From NCBI GenBank assembly GCA_963791595.1, contig CAWBTF010000009.1, positions 124,001 to 188,000 on the forward strand: a DNA stretch of 64,000 nt, in the 5' to 3' direction. Of the stretch, positions 21,372 through 30,025 are shown piece by piece (the stretch's first letter is position 1; every line of letters begins with the position of its first letter). Origin of the DNA: JAEMQF01 sp963791595. GTDB lineage: Bacteria > Pseudomonadota > Gammaproteobacteria > Burkholderiales > Burkholderiaceae_C. A program made the position numbers and the translations under genes. The notes beneath the pieces are model-generated. The model worked only from the letters and a program-made list of their open reading frames with translations. It was not told the origin of the DNA and did not search any database.

Positions 21372-23324
21372 TCAGTATCGCGCCACCAGCGTCAGGTCGA
21401 AGCGGCCGCTGTGGTCGGCCACCACGCCGGCGCCGCGCAGTACTTGCGCGAGGCTGCTCGTCAGCGCAAGGTGGCCGCGCAGTTGCCAGTGCGCGAGCAG
21501 GCCGATGCTGCCGGCGTTGACCTCGGTGGAATTGACCAGGCTCCTGCTGCGCGCCGTGCCGGCATCGAAGAAGCCACCGAAGCGCAGGTCCTGGCCCCAC
21601 AAGCGCCGGCTCCACAGCTCGACCGAAGCCTGCGCGCCCGAGTCGCCGAGCGCCGCACGCTCGGGCAAGCCGCGCACGCCGTCGCGGCCGATCCATGGGG
21701 CGCGGCTCCAGACGCCGAATGCGCTGCCCCAGGGCCGCAACCCGCCACCGATAGAAAACTGCTCGCCCGGAATCAGCGCCTGATCGGACCACTGCGCACG
21801 CCCGCTCACGCGCAGCCGGATGTCGTAGGTGAGGATGCGCAGCCATTGCGCGCTCAGCCGAAGGGCGTTCCAGCGGCTGTCGGCGCCGGCGTTCGCGCGC
21901 GCTGCGGCGTAGTGCACGTCGTCGTTGTCGGCGCCGCCCGGCAGGTTCAGGGCCCAGGCAGCGGCGACGTCCCAGCCGATCCACTCCTGCTCCCAATGCG
22001 CGGCGTAGCTCAATTCAACTGGCCGGCTGCTCACGCGCTGCGGCTGCGTGCCGAACCAGGAGCGGTCGGCGAGCGCGATTTGCGCGTGATGGTGATAGTC
22101 GCCATGCGGAACAAAGTGCTGGCGCGCGTAGAGCGTGAGCATGCGGCCGCTGCCGGTGACGGGCAGCAGGTCGGCATCGACGCCCGCGCCCTCCTGCGCG
22201 CGTGTCGTGAGCGCGCCCCACATCAACCCCTGCTGAGGCCAGGGCACCCGGTACGCCAGGCTCGAATTGCGATGGCCCGAGCCCGAGGCGTCGGACAGCA
22301 GCAGCGCGGCCTGGTGGTCGCGGTTCCACAAGTTGCTGTGCTCGGCGCCGAGCCAGACGCGGTCGCGCCTGGCGCTGCCTGGCGCGGCGTCGGCACCCGC
22401 GTGGTTCCAGCCCGCCATCACGGCCCACGGTTTGACACTCGCGATCGCGACGTCCGCATTCACCTGACCGCTCGTGGGCCCTGGTGTCAGCAGGGGCTCC
22501 ATGTTGCGCGACGGGCTCTCGCGCGCGAGCTGCAATGCGCGCGCCAATGCGGCTTCGTCGAGAACCGCGCCCTCGCTCAGCATCGGCAGGCTCACCCGCA
22601 CATTGGCCTCGTCGTGAAACGGCGCCGGGCGGACGCGGACCACCGCCAGGCTCGGTCTTGTCTCATTGACAGCGTCGTTGGCCCCGCTCAACGCCAGCCA
22701 CTCAGCCGGCTTGATCCACGCCACCGGCTTGAACTTGCCCGGATCGTCGCCGCGGTGGTTGCGCGGGTCGAACACGAGCGCGTCGCCCTCCTGGATGATG
22801 AGGCCCGTCAGGTCGAAGGGTCGGTCGCCGTGGCCGCCGAGGAAGGTGTTCGTTCCCGGCTCGGGCGGCGTGGCGACTTCGCGTTTGATCTCGAGCAGCG
22901 TTTGCGGCGTCGACAACCCCGTGAGCCAGCGCGTGCGCACCGGCGTTCGCCCGGTGATCAGCGCCACGTATTCCGCCGGCCGGCAATACAGGCTGGCGAG
23001 CACCTTGCCTACGGGGATACGCGCTGCCGTCAAAGCGGCGTGGATGCGCCGCGCATCGGCGCGGCCGATCTCGTCGAGGTTGCGCTGCGTCGCGCAGTTG
23101 TCCAGGTCGTGCCGGCCTTCGGCCATCATTCCCTGTTCGATGATCTTCTGCTGCCAGTGCGTGTGGCCGTGGCGAAAGTAGATGACATAGCCGCCTTGCG
23201 CAAGTGCGCGCATCAGCCCGGGGGTGGCGAGCGCACGTGCAGCGTCCGACTCCTGTGCGCTTGCGCTCGACACGCCGACGAGCGCGGCCAACGCGAGCAA
23301 GACATCGCGGCAATGTGTCCTCAT
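21372..23324 (-). CDS. Histidine phosphatase fused to a TpsB/FhaC-like outer-membrane barrel
   Basis: 650 aa, one unbroken frame. Residues 1-23 are a signal peptide (MRTHCRDVLLALAALVGVSSASA). Residues about 44-190 are a histidine-phosphatase domain: phospho-acceptor motif Arg51-His52-Gly53-His54-Thr55, SLYCRPAEYV at 111-120 with Arg115/Glu118, and a second His165 in LGGHGDRPFD. From about 228 the sequence is that of two-partner-secretion transporters: a POTRA-like segment (LPMLSEGAVLDEAALARALQL, LLTPGPTSGQVN), then AGWNHAGADA and LGAEHSNLWNRDHQAALLLS, and many amphipathic strands ending in DLTLVARY. This final aromatic residue is usual for a barrel. No TpsA substrate gene is nearby. The start overlaps the upstream gene by four bases. 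Confidence 0.8.
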   Translation of the reverse strand: MRTHCRDVLLALAALVGVSSASAQESDAARALATPGLMRALAQGGYVIYFRHGHTHWQQKIIEQGMMAEGRHDLDNCATQRNLDEIGRADARRIHAALTAARIPVGKVLASLYCRPAEYVALITGRTPVRTRWLTGLSTPQTLLEIKREVATPPEPGTNTFLGGHGDRPFDLTGLIIQEGDALVFDPRNHRGDDPGKFKPVAWIKPAEWLALSGANDAVNETRPSLAVVRVRPAPFHDEANVRVSLPMLSEGAVLDEAALARALQLARESPSRNMEPLLTPGPTSGQVNADVAIASVKPWAVMAGWNHAGADAAPGSARRDRVWLGAEHSNLWNRDHQAALLLSDASGSGHRNSSLAYRVPWPQQGLMWGALTTRAQEGAGVDADLLPVTGSGRMLTLYARQHFVPHGDYHHHAQIALADRSWFGTQPQRVSSRPVELSYAAHWEQEWIGWDVAAAWALNLPGGADNDDVHYAAARANAGADSRWNALRLSAQWLRILTYDIRLRVSGRAQWSDQALIPGEQFSIGGGLRPWGSAFGVWSRAPWIGRDGVRGLPERAALGDSGAQASVELWSRRLWGQDLRFGGFFDAGTARSRSLVNSTEVNAGSIGLLAHWQLRGHLALTSSLAQVLRGAGVVADHSGRFDLTLVARY

Positions 23325-24358
23325 CGCCCGCGTGCCAGGTCGAGCGTCAATTGCGCTGCGGGAAGTGGCCGGCAGCCGCTGGCGTTCTGGCCTGACCACA
23401 GCGACGAAAAATCTCCGGAGGCGAGCTTCTCGGCATGCGCGCGCAGCGGCGCGAGCGCGGCACCCGCCAGCGGAAACTCGGGCGCGAGCTGCGAGATCGG
23501 CCCGAGCTCGCGCATCAAGCGATTCACGATGCCGCGCGCTGGGCGTCCACTGAACAAATTCGTCAGCGCGGTGTGGCACGATGCCTCGCTTTGCAATGCG
23601 GCGCGGTGCACCGGGCTCGTGGTGGCCTCGGGACAGAGCAGGTACGCGGTGCCGACCTGCACACCGGCAGCGCCCAGCGCGATCGCAGCGCGCACGCCAG
23701 CCGCGTCGGCGATGCCGCCGGCGGCAATCACCGGCCGGTTCACCGCTCGCACCACCTGCGGCAGCAGCGCGAAGGTGCCGAGTTGCGCCGTCAAGTCGTC
23801 ACTCAAGAACATGCCGCGGTGGCCACCGGCCTCGACGCCTTGCGCAATGATCGCGTCCACGCCTTGCGCCTCCAGCCAACGCGCCTCCTCGACAGTCGTC
23901 GCGCTGGACAACACTTTCGCACCCCAGCTTCGCACCTGCGCCAACAGCTCGGGCGCCGGCAAGCCGAAATGGAAACTCACGACGGCCGGCCGGAACTGCG
24001 CGAGCAACTCGGCCGCGTCCGCATTGAACGGCGCGCGGCTCGGTGCGTTCGCGCTCGCCGCGGGGTCCAGGCCGAACTCGCGAAAGTAAGGTGCGAGCGC
24101 GTCGCGCCACACGGCTTCACGCTGCGCATCGGGCGTTGGCGGGCGGTGGCAGAAGAAATTGACGTTGAACGGGCGCGCGGTCGCGGCGCTCAATGCGCCG
24201 AGTTCGTCGCGCATGCTGCTCGGCGTGAGCATCGCGCACGGCAGCGAGCCTAGCGCGCCAGCGTTGCTCACCGCCGCGGCCAGTGCGTGCCCTTGCACGC
24301 CGGCCATCGGCGCCTGAACAATCGGCAGCTCGGTGCCGAGCAGGGCCGCCAGGCTCAT
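23321..24358 (-). CDS. NAD(P)H-dependent flavin oxidoreductase / nitronate monooxygenase family
   Basis: Cytoplasmic FMN enzyme of the nitronate-monooxygenase fold, 345 aa. Start at 24358 (MSLAALLGTELPIVQAPMAG), the FMN-binding amino end of the family. Other family blocks: NVNFFCHRPP, AQGVEAGGHRGMF with the conserved GGHRG, VIAAGGIADAAGVRAAIALGA and GTAYLLCPEA. It could be a true nitronate monooxygenase, which removes toxic nitroalkane anions, or a related flavin reductase. It overlaps the genes on both sides by four bases (ATGA), so it belongs to a coupled set. Confidence 0.9.
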   Translation of the reverse strand: MSLAALLGTELPIVQAPMAGVQGHALAAAVSNAGALGSLPCAMLTPSSMRDELGALSAATARPFNVNFFCHRPPTPDAQREAVWRDALAPYFREFGLDPAASANAPSRAPFNADAAELLAQFRPAVVSFHFGLPAPELLAQVRSWGAKVLSSATTVEEARWLEAQGVDAIIAQGVEAGGHRGMFLSDDLTAQLGTFALLPQVVRAVNRPVIAAGGIADAAGVRAAIALGAAGVQVGTAYLLCPEATTSPVHRAALQSEASCHTALTNLFSGRPARGIVNRLMRELGPISQLAPEFPLAGAALAPLRAHAEKLASGDFSSLWSGQNASGCRPLPAAQLTLDLARGR

Positions 24359-24906
24359 CGCGAAGCGGCCTTCGCGGCGCTGCCAGGCTCGGCGTCGACG
24401 CCCAGCGCTTCGAGGAAACGCGACACCATGTTGTAGGCCGCGATCGTGGCGGTCAGTTCGACGATTTCGCGCTCGCCGAACCACGCGCGCAATCCGTCGA
24501 AGGTCGGCGCAGGCACTTGCACGTCGCGCGTCATCGCGTGGGTGTAGGCGAGCACGGCGCGTTCGCGCGGCGTGAACTCGCTCGACGTCTGCCACGCGTC
24601 GAGTTCGGCGATCTGCTGCGCCGTCACGCCTTCGCGGCGCGCCACGGGCTCGTGCTGGGCAAATTCATACGGCGCGCGGTTCAGCCGCGCGACGAGCAGA
24701 ATCGCGAGTTCGCGCAATGCGCCGTTGAGCAGGCAGGCGCCGCGGATCGCGCCGAGGTAGGCGTTCCAGCCGCGCGCCACCGGGGCGCTGTGCAGCAGCA
24801 GGCGGTCCAGCAGCAGCAACTCGCCGCCGCGGCGCAGCTTCACGGCTTGCACGAGTTCGGCGTCGACGCCGGGGGTGTCGGCGTTCACGAGGGGCAGTCG
24901 AGGCAT
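24355..24906 (-). CDS. Carboxymuconolactone decarboxylase / AhpD-like family protein
   Basis: 183 aa, first gene of the minus-strand set. It begins MPRLPLVNADTPGVDAELVQ and has the CMD helix pattern NGALRELAILLVARLNRAPYEFAQHEPVA. The catalytic Cys-x-x-Cys of peroxidase members (AhpD) is not seen; the position holds NRAPYEFAQHE, so a peroxidase role is doubtful. Members of this group are often near degradative enzymes. The stop overlaps the start of the flavin oxidoreductase. Confidence 0.85.
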   Translation of the reverse strand: MPRLPLVNADTPGVDAELVQAVKLRRGGELLLLDRLLLHSAPVARGWNAYLGAIRGACLLNGALRELAILLVARLNRAPYEFAQHEPVARREGVTAQQIAELDAWQTSSEFTPRERAVLAYTHAMTRDVQVPAPTFDGLRAWFGEREIVELTATIAAYNMVSRFLEALGVDAEPGSAAKAASR

Positions 24907-25026
24907 GGGGAAGCGTCCGGATCGAGGCTGTTGGCCTGCATTCTGACGGCATGCGTCGATTTCGATCAAGCGTGGCCGGCAGCTCCCGGCTACAGTGCGG
25001 CCCCAACAGGGCTCCCTGACGCCGCG

Positions 25027-25578
25027 ATGAACGATTCCTCCCGCTACACCCGAACCGCGGTTGCGCTGCACTGGCTGCTCGCGCTGGCCATCGTTTGCAC
25101 CTTCGCGCTGGGCGTCTACATGCACGAGCTGCCCGAGTCGGCGGTCCGCGACCGGCTCTACGACTGGCATCGTTCAGCCGGCGTGAGCATCCTGGCGCTG
25201 TCGGCGTTTCGGCTGCTGTGGCGCCTGACGCACCGCCCGCCCGCCGACATCGCGATGCCGGCCTGGCAGACGCGCGCAGCGCACATCGTGCATCGGCTGC
25301 TCTACCTGCTGTTCTTCGCCGTGCCGCTGTCGGGCTGGGCCCACAGCTCGGCGGGCGGGCATCCGGTGGTCTTGTTCGGCGTGTGGGCGCTGCCCGACCT
25401 CGCGCCGGTGGAGAAGGGTCTGGCCGGCACGCTGAAGGAGCTGCACGAGGTCTTCGGCATCTTGCTCGGGCTGCTGGTGATCGGGCATGTCGCCGCCGCG
25501 ATCAAGCACCATTGGTTGGATCGCGACGGCTTGCTCGCGCGCATGGCGTGGCGCCCCGCGAGCGGCAAGCGCGGCTGA
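25027..25578 (+). CDS. Cytochrome b561 (CybB-type di-heme membrane cytochrome)
   Basis: Inner-membrane electron-transfer protein, 183 aa, four helices. Likely heme-ligating histidines appear in VALHWLLAL, YDWHRSAGVS, HIVHRLLYLL and VIGHVAAAIKHHW. It starts MNDSSRYTRTAVALHWLL, the classic opening of the family. Such proteins move electrons between ubiquinol and periplasmic partners, for example in superoxide reduction. It stands alone and divergent from the CMD gene; the 120-base gap at 24907-25026 should hold both promoters. Confidence 0.9.
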   Translation: MNDSSRYTRTAVALHWLLALAIVCTFALGVYMHELPESAVRDRLYDWHRSAGVSILALSAFRLLWRLTHRPPADIAMPAWQTRAAHIVHRLLYLLFFAVPLSGWAHSSAGGHPVVLFGVWALPDLAPVEKGLAGTLKELHEVFGILLGLLVIGHVAAAIKHHWLDRDGLLARMAWRPASGKRG

Positions 25579-25727
25579 GGAACGGGCGCGGCCAGGCGCC
25601 GCTGCGCCGGGCGTTTCGATCGCGCGCTGCCGGTGAATCCGGATGGCGTTTCGAGCACGGCTGTGCTTGAATGTGCTGCACCGACGGGCCTGAAATCTCA
25701 CGCTGCCCGGCCGATGAGGAGACATCA

Positions 25728-25820
25728 ATGCCTACGCTGAACGTGAACGGCCGTGCGCGAGACGTCACGGTGGAAGCCGCGGCGAATGCACGGTGTAAGA
25801 CGGTCGCATGGTCGAGCTGA
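25728..25820 (+). pseudogene. Amino-terminal fragment of a (2Fe-2S) isoquinoline 1-oxidoreductase alpha subunit
   Basis: A 30-codon frame starting at an ATG 7 bases after AGGAGA. It reads MPTLNVNGRARDVTVEA, the exact opening of xanthine-oxidase-family small subunits of the isoquinoline oxidoreductase type. Homology stops after about 17 residues, before the first cysteine of the iron-sulfur site. The sequence then enters the tail of the large subunit, so about 2.5 kb appears to be missing. Confidence 0.6.
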
Positions 25821-26017
25821 ATTCCCACACCTACCCGATGCTCAAGCTCGCCGAAATGCCGAGAGTGGAAACCGTGATCGTCACGACGCACGACTTCTGG
25901 GGCGGCGTGGGCGAGCCGACGATCTGCGTCGTTGCGCCCAGCGTGATGAACGCGATCCATGCCGCGACCGGCAAGCCGGTGCGCAGCCTGCCGCTCAGGC
26001 ACTTGAAGTTGGTGTAG
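25800..26017 (+). pseudogene. Carboxy-terminal fragment of an isoquinoline 1-oxidoreductase beta (molybdopterin) subunit
   Basis: The frame reads VELNSHTYPMLKLAEMPRVE then HDFWGGVGEPTICVVAPSVM and NAIHAATGKPVRSLPL, ending at 26017. This is the typical last 65-70 residues of aldehyde-oxidase-type large subunits, including GGVGEP near the molybdopterin site. It lies two frames away from the small-subunit fragment. The whole front of the large subunit (about 680 residues) is absent, so it is a remnant, not a small protein gene. Confidence 0.65.
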
Positions 26018-26082
26018 CCAGGTTCATGCGACGCCGAATTTCGACGGCCGCGAACCGCATCGATGCGCCACAGTGGGGTTGA

Positions 26083-26577
26083 GTGGAGCCGTCCCTGCCC
26101 CCATTGCGCCGTGAAGCGCCGCTGGTGACGCTGCAGGAGGTCACAGCGCAGACGGTGCGCGCGATCGTCGACTTGCGCGTCTCGACCTTGCAGCAGCCGT
26201 ATGTGGCGAGCAACGCGGTGTCGATTGCGCAGGCCTATTTCCACCGCGAGGCCTGGTTTCGCGCGGTCTACGCCGATGACGTTCCGGTGGGCTTCGTGAT
26301 GCTCGAAGACCCGACGCAGCTGACTGACTGGATCGGCCCGGCGCAAGTGGGACTCTGGCGCTTCATGATCGACGAGCGCCAGCAGGGCCACGGTTATGGG
26401 CGCGCCGCGCTGCGGCTGGTGATCGAGCATGTGCGCACCCGCCCCGGCCAGACGCTGCTACGAACGTCGTGCGTGCCCGGGCCGCACAGTCCGATCGGCT
26501 TTTACGAGCGCTGCGGCTTTCACCGCACCGGCGAGTTCGACGACGGCGAAGAGATCCTCGAGCTGCCGCTGCGTTGA
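26083..26577 (+). CDS. GNAT-family N-acetyltransferase (spermidine/aminoglycoside-acetyltransferase-like)
   Basis: 164 aa from a GTG start at 26083. The acetyl-CoA site is visible as ERQQGHGYGRAALRLVIEH (motif Q-x-x-G-x-G). The substrate side shows VPVGFVMLEDP and the carboxy end PHSPIGFYERCGFHRTGEF, the usual closing strand. The order and the sequence WRFMIDERQQGHGYG resemble SpeG/diamine acetyltransferases, but the substrate is unknown. No better ATG start with a ribosome site is seen upstream. Confidence 0.85.
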   Translation: MEPSLPPLRREAPLVTLQEVTAQTVRAIVDLRVSTLQQPYVASNAVSIAQAYFHREAWFRAVYADDVPVGFVMLEDPTQLTDWIGPAQVGLWRFMIDERQQGHGYGRAALRLVIEHVRTRPGQTLLRTSCVPGPHSPIGFYERCGFHRTGEFDDGEEILELPLR

Positions 26578-26620
26578 TTGTGCTGACGCTGGCAACCCTG
26601 TCTGTCCACCCAAGGCCACC

Positions 26621-27082
26621 ATGCACCCCAACGCCGAACTGATCCGATCCTTCTACGCCGCCTTCGCGAAGCGCGACAGCGCCGCGATGAATGCGTGTTA
26701 CGCGAGCGACATCGAGTTCCACGACCCCGTGTTCCAGACCCTGCGCGGCGACGATCCGAAGCGGATGTGGCGCATGCTGTGCGCGCGGGCGAAAGACTTG
26801 AACGTGGTGGCGAGCAACATCGAAGCCGACGACTTTGAGGGCCGCGCGCATTGGGTCGCGACCTACACGTTTTCAGGCACCGGGAACAGGGTCGAGAACC
26901 GCATCGACGCGAGCTTCGAGTTCAAGGACGGGAAGATCGTGAAACACCGGGACCGCTTCGACCTGTACCGCTGGGCGCGCCAGGCGCTGGGGCTCAAGGG
27001 CGTGCTGCTAGGCTGGTTGCCGCCGGTGCAGGCGGCGGTGCGCAAGCAGGCGGCGATGGGGCTGCGCGCGTTCGAGGGCTGA
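26621..27082 (+). CDS. Nuclear transport factor 2 (SnoaL-like) family protein
   Basis: 153 aa, beginning MHPNAELIRSFYAAFAKRDS. The cone-shaped NTF2 fold is suggested by MNACYASDIEFHDPVF, WVATYTFSGTGNRVENRID and FEFKDGKIVKHRDRFDLYRW, typical of ketosteroid-isomerase/SnoaL-like proteins. The fold covers many enzymes and binding proteins, so the role is unknown. It follows the acetyltransferase by 43 bases and may share its transcript. Confidence 0.85.
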   Translation: MHPNAELIRSFYAAFAKRDSAAMNACYASDIEFHDPVFQTLRGDDPKRMWRMLCARAKDLNVVASNIEADDFEGRAHWVATYTFSGTGNRVENRIDASFEFKDGKIVKHRDRFDLYRWARQALGLKGVLLGWLPPVQAAVRKQAAMGLRAFEG

Positions 27083-27116
27083 AAGCGCGGCAGGCGTTGC
27101 TGCGCCCCGCCCGAGT

Positions 27117-27284
27117 TCAGTCTTCCGCTTTCTTCAGCGACTGCGCCAGGTCAACCAGCATCATCCCCAGGCCGATCAGCACCACCACGCCCAAGGCCAC
27201 CTCCTTGAGCTTGAAGACAATCGCGCCCAGGAAGCTCAGCATCAGCACGACAGCGATGACGGCAGAGAAGTATTTGACCGGCAT
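27117..27284 (-). CDS. Small two-helix membrane protein
   Basis: 55 aa starting MPVKYFSAVIAVVLMLSFLG with a second helix VALGVVVLIGLGMMLVDLAQ and a charged tail LKKAED. A ribosome site (CTCCTGG on the plus strand, CCAGGAG on the coding strand) lies just upstream. It follows the amidase gene by 23 bases and is probably the last gene of the TRAP-amidase operon. No function can be assigned. Confidence 0.7.
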   Translation of the reverse strand: MPVKYFSAVIAVVLMLSFLGAIVFKLKEVALGVVVLIGLGMMLVDLAQSLKKAED

Positions 27285-27307
27285 GGGGTTCTCCAGGAGG
27301 CGTGGGG

Positions 27308-28642
27308 TTAAGCGTTCTTGACTTGCCGCACGAGCCAGCGCGCCGTGCGCAGCAGGCGTGCGTCCGACTCGCGTTTTCCCACGAGTTGCACGCCCAGCGG
27401 CAAGCCGGCCGGCCCCGTCATCAACGGCAGGTTGATCGCGGGCATGCCGCACAGCGACCACAGGGAACAGAACACCGGGTCGCCGGTGGTCGCGATGGGC
27501 GGCGCCTCGCCGGGTGCCGACGGCGTGATGATGGCATCGAAGTTGTCGAACAATTCTTCGAAGCCCTGGTTGAGCTGGACGATGCGCGCGATTGCTTTCT
27601 GGTAGTCCAGCGCGCGGTGCTCGCGCCCGTCGGTCAACTGCTGGCGCAGCGGCGCGGACAGCTTGTCCCGGCCGCGCTCCCACTCGAGATCGAGGTTCAG
27701 CGCCATCTCCGATTCCATGATCGTGCGCAGGCACGCCCAAGCCTGCACCGATGCCGCCGGCAGATCGTAGGTCTGGCACTGCGCGCCCAAGGCGCCAGTC
27801 AATTCGGCAAAGGCCTCGACCGTCGAGGCGTCGGCGCGCTCCCACATCGGTGTCTTGACGAAAGCGATGCGCGGCGGCAGCGGCGGCTCTTCAGCCAGCG
27901 TGCGCTGCAAGGGCGGGCGGGCGCGCGGGCGTGTGTCGGGGTCGCGTTCGTCGTGGCCGATGATCTGTTCCGCGACCAGGGCCACGTCTTCGAGGCTGCG
28001 CGCGAACACGCCGAGCGTGTCGAGCGTGCGCGAAAGCTTCAGCACGCCGTGGCGCGGCACGAGACCGTGCGTCGGCTTGAAACCGTAGACACCGCAGAAC
28101 GAGGCAGGGCGGATCATCGAGCCGTTGGTCTGCGTGCCGATCGCCAGCGGCACCATGCCCGCAGCCACCGCTGCCGCCGAGCCCGACGACGAACCACCCG
28201 GCGTGCGCTCGGCGTTGTGCGGATTGCGTGTCTTGCCCGGCGTGTAGGTGGCGCATTCCGTCGTCACCGTCTTGCCCAGGATCACCGCGCCCGCGGCGCG
28301 CAGCATCGCCACGACGGTCGCGTCGCGCGCCGGCGTGCGCCCGGCGTGCAGCACGGTGCCGTCTTCGGTGGGCATGTCGGCCGTGTCGATGATGTCCTTG
28401 ATGCCCACCGGCACGCCGTGCAACGGGCCGCTGGCGCGGCCTTCGCTGCGGTCGGCGTCGCGCGCCTTGGCCTGCGCCAGCGCATGCGCTTCGTCGAGGT
28501 ACTGCCAAGCCTGGACCTGGGGCTCGACGTCGCGGATGCGCGCCAGGCACCCCTCGACCAGCTGCACCGAGCTGATCGCGCCCGCGTGGATGGCTTGCGC
28601 GGCTTCGCTGGCCGACAGCAGATCGAGCCGGTTCAGGTCCAT
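27308..28642 (-). CDS. Amidase (amidase-signature family)
   Basis: 444 aa amide hydrolase. The Ser-cisSer-Lys triad is seen: Lys82 in PVGIKDIID, the serine cluster PGGSSSGSAAAVAAG at about 148-162, and the nucleophile Ser175 in GTQTNGSMIRPAS. FCGVYGFKPTHG follows as usual. The protein is shorter at the carboxy end than GatA and lacks its tRNA context, so it is a metabolic amidase. It lies 36 bases after dctM in the same direction, suggesting that the imported compound is an amide or that the product is the transported acid. Confidence 0.92.
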   Translation of the reverse strand: MDLNRLDLLSASEAAQAIHAGAISSVQLVEGCLARIRDVEPQVQAWQYLDEAHALAQAKARDADRSEGRASGPLHGVPVGIKDIIDTADMPTEDGTVLHAGRTPARDATVVAMLRAAGAVILGKTVTTECATYTPGKTRNPHNAERTPGGSSSGSAAAVAAGMVPLAIGTQTNGSMIRPASFCGVYGFKPTHGLVPRHGVLKLSRTLDTLGVFARSLEDVALVAEQIIGHDERDPDTRPRARPPLQRTLAEEPPLPPRIAFVKTPMWERADASTVEAFAELTGALGAQCQTYDLPAASVQAWACLRTIMESEMALNLDLEWERGRDKLSAPLRQQLTDGREHRALDYQKAIARIVQLNQGFEELFDNFDAIITPSAPGEAPPIATTGDPVFCSLWSLCGMPAINLPLMTGPAGLPLGVQLVGKRESDARLLRTARWLVRQVKNA

Positions 28643-28678
28643 GCCGTCACGCGCTGAGTCCGGACGCGCTCAGGACGC

Positions 28679-30025
28679 TCACCGACCGTACAGCGTGTTC
28701 GGCAGCCACAGCGCGATGCCGGGGAAGACGTAGATGATCGCCATCGTCACGATCACGATGTAAACGAAGGGCATGCAGCCGCTGAAAATCTGCGTCAGTA
28801 ACACCGAAGGCGGACTGACGCCTTTCAAGTAATACGCCGACATCGCCATCGGCGGCGACAGGAACGCGGTCTGCAGGTTCAACGCGACGAGCACGCCGAA
28901 CATGATCGGGTCGATGCCGAAGTGCGGCAGCATCGGCAGGAAGATCGGGATGAAGATGATGATGATCTCGGTCCACTCCAGCGGCCAGCCGAGCACGAAA
29001 ATGATGGCTTGCGACAGCAGCAGGAAGGTGATCGAGTTCAGGTTCATCGTGAGCACGAACTCCTTGATGATCTGATTCCCGCCGAGGTAGGCGAAGATCG
29101 ACGCGAAAGTCGCCGAGCCGACAAACAGCCAGCACACCATCGCCGAAGTGCGCGCCGTGAGGAACACCGATTCGCGTAGCGCCTGCCAGGTCAACGAACG
29201 GTACCCCGCCGCGAGCAGCGCCGCGCCGAAGGCGCCCACCGCGGCCGCCTCGGTGGGCGTCGCGATGCCGAACATGATGGCGCCGAGCACCGAGAGAATC
29301 AGCATCGCCAGCGGGAAGAACGACTTCAACAGCATCACCACGACCTGGCCGAAGGGCACGTTGCCCTCTTCCTTCGACAGACGCGGCGCGACTTCGGGCT
29401 TGAAGATCGCCAGCACGATCACGTAAACGATGTACATGCCCGCCAGAAAGAAACCCGGCACGAATGCGGCGGCGTAGAGCTTCACGACCGACAAACCCGC
29501 CATCGCGCCGTAGACGATGAGCATGATCGACGGCGGAATCAGGATGCCGAGGCACCCGCCGGCGCAGATCACACCCGCCGCCAGGCGCGTGTCGTAACCC
29601 GCCTTGATCATCTGCGGGAACGCGAGCATGCCCATCAGCGTGACGACCGCGCCGACGATGCCGGTGGCGGTGGCGAACAGCGCGCAGGTTGCGAGCGTGG
29701 CGACCGCGAGCGAGCCGGGGATGCCCTTCAACGCGATCTGCAGACTCTTGAACAGGTTGTCGAGGATGTTCGCGCGTTCGACCAGGTAGCCCATCAACAG
29801 GAACAGCGGGATCGAGACCAGCGCGTCGTTGTTCAACACCGTGAACGTGTTTTGGGTGAGCAGGTAGAACACGCGGTTGTCGAAAAACGCCTGATGGTCC
29901 TGGAAGTAGGCGTAGTAGCCGAATGCCACGCCCAGCGCCATCAGCGTGAAGGCGACGGGGAATCCGATGCAGATCGTGAACACCAGGATGCCGAGCATCA
30001 CCAGTGCGACGCCGGGGTCGCTCAT
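28679..30025 (-). CDS. dctM: TRAP transporter large permease DctM (intact)
   Basis: 448 aa, about 12 helices. Start at 30025 overlaps the dctQ stop by four bases. Family marks include VSIPLFLLMGYLVERANILD, ATATGIVGAVVTLMGMLAFP, GGCLGILIPPSIMLIVYG and IATPTEAAAVGAFGAALLA. The end is PGIALWLPNTLYGR. This type belongs to the mannitol/chloroaromatic-compound branch of TRAP permeases, matching the binding protein at 30709-31857. Confidence 0.93.
   Translation of the reverse strand: MSDPGVALVMLGILVFTICIGFPVAFTLMALGVAFGYYAYFQDHQAFFDNRVFYLLTQNTFTVLNNDALVSIPLFLLMGYLVERANILDNLFKSLQIALKGIPGSLAVATLATCALFATATGIVGAVVTLMGMLAFPQMIKAGYDTRLAAGVICAGGCLGILIPPSIMLIVYGAMAGLSVVKLYAAAFVPGFFLAGMYIVYVIVLAIFKPEVAPRLSKEEGNVPFGQVVVMLLKSFFPLAMLILSVLGAIMFGIATPTEAAAVGAFGAALLAAGYRSLTWQALRESVFLTARTSAMVCWLFVGSATFASIFAYLGGNQIIKEFVLTMNLNSITFLLLSQAIIFVLGWPLEWTEIIIIFIPIFLPMLPHFGIDPIMFGVLVALNLQTAFLSPPMAMSAYYLKGVSPPSVLLTQIFSGCMPFVYIVIVTMAIIYVFPGIALWLPNTLYGR

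Noticed and set aside
21315..24089. A 924-codon plus frame opposite the phosphatase-barrel and flavin oxidoreductase genes
   Set aside because: Antisense shadow with Arg/Gln/His composition; the minus strand has recognisable motifs and coupled starts.
25027..25578. Cytochrome b561 as part of the deleted isoquinoline operon
   Set aside because: It has its own start and lies 150 bases from the scar; no evidence ties them together.
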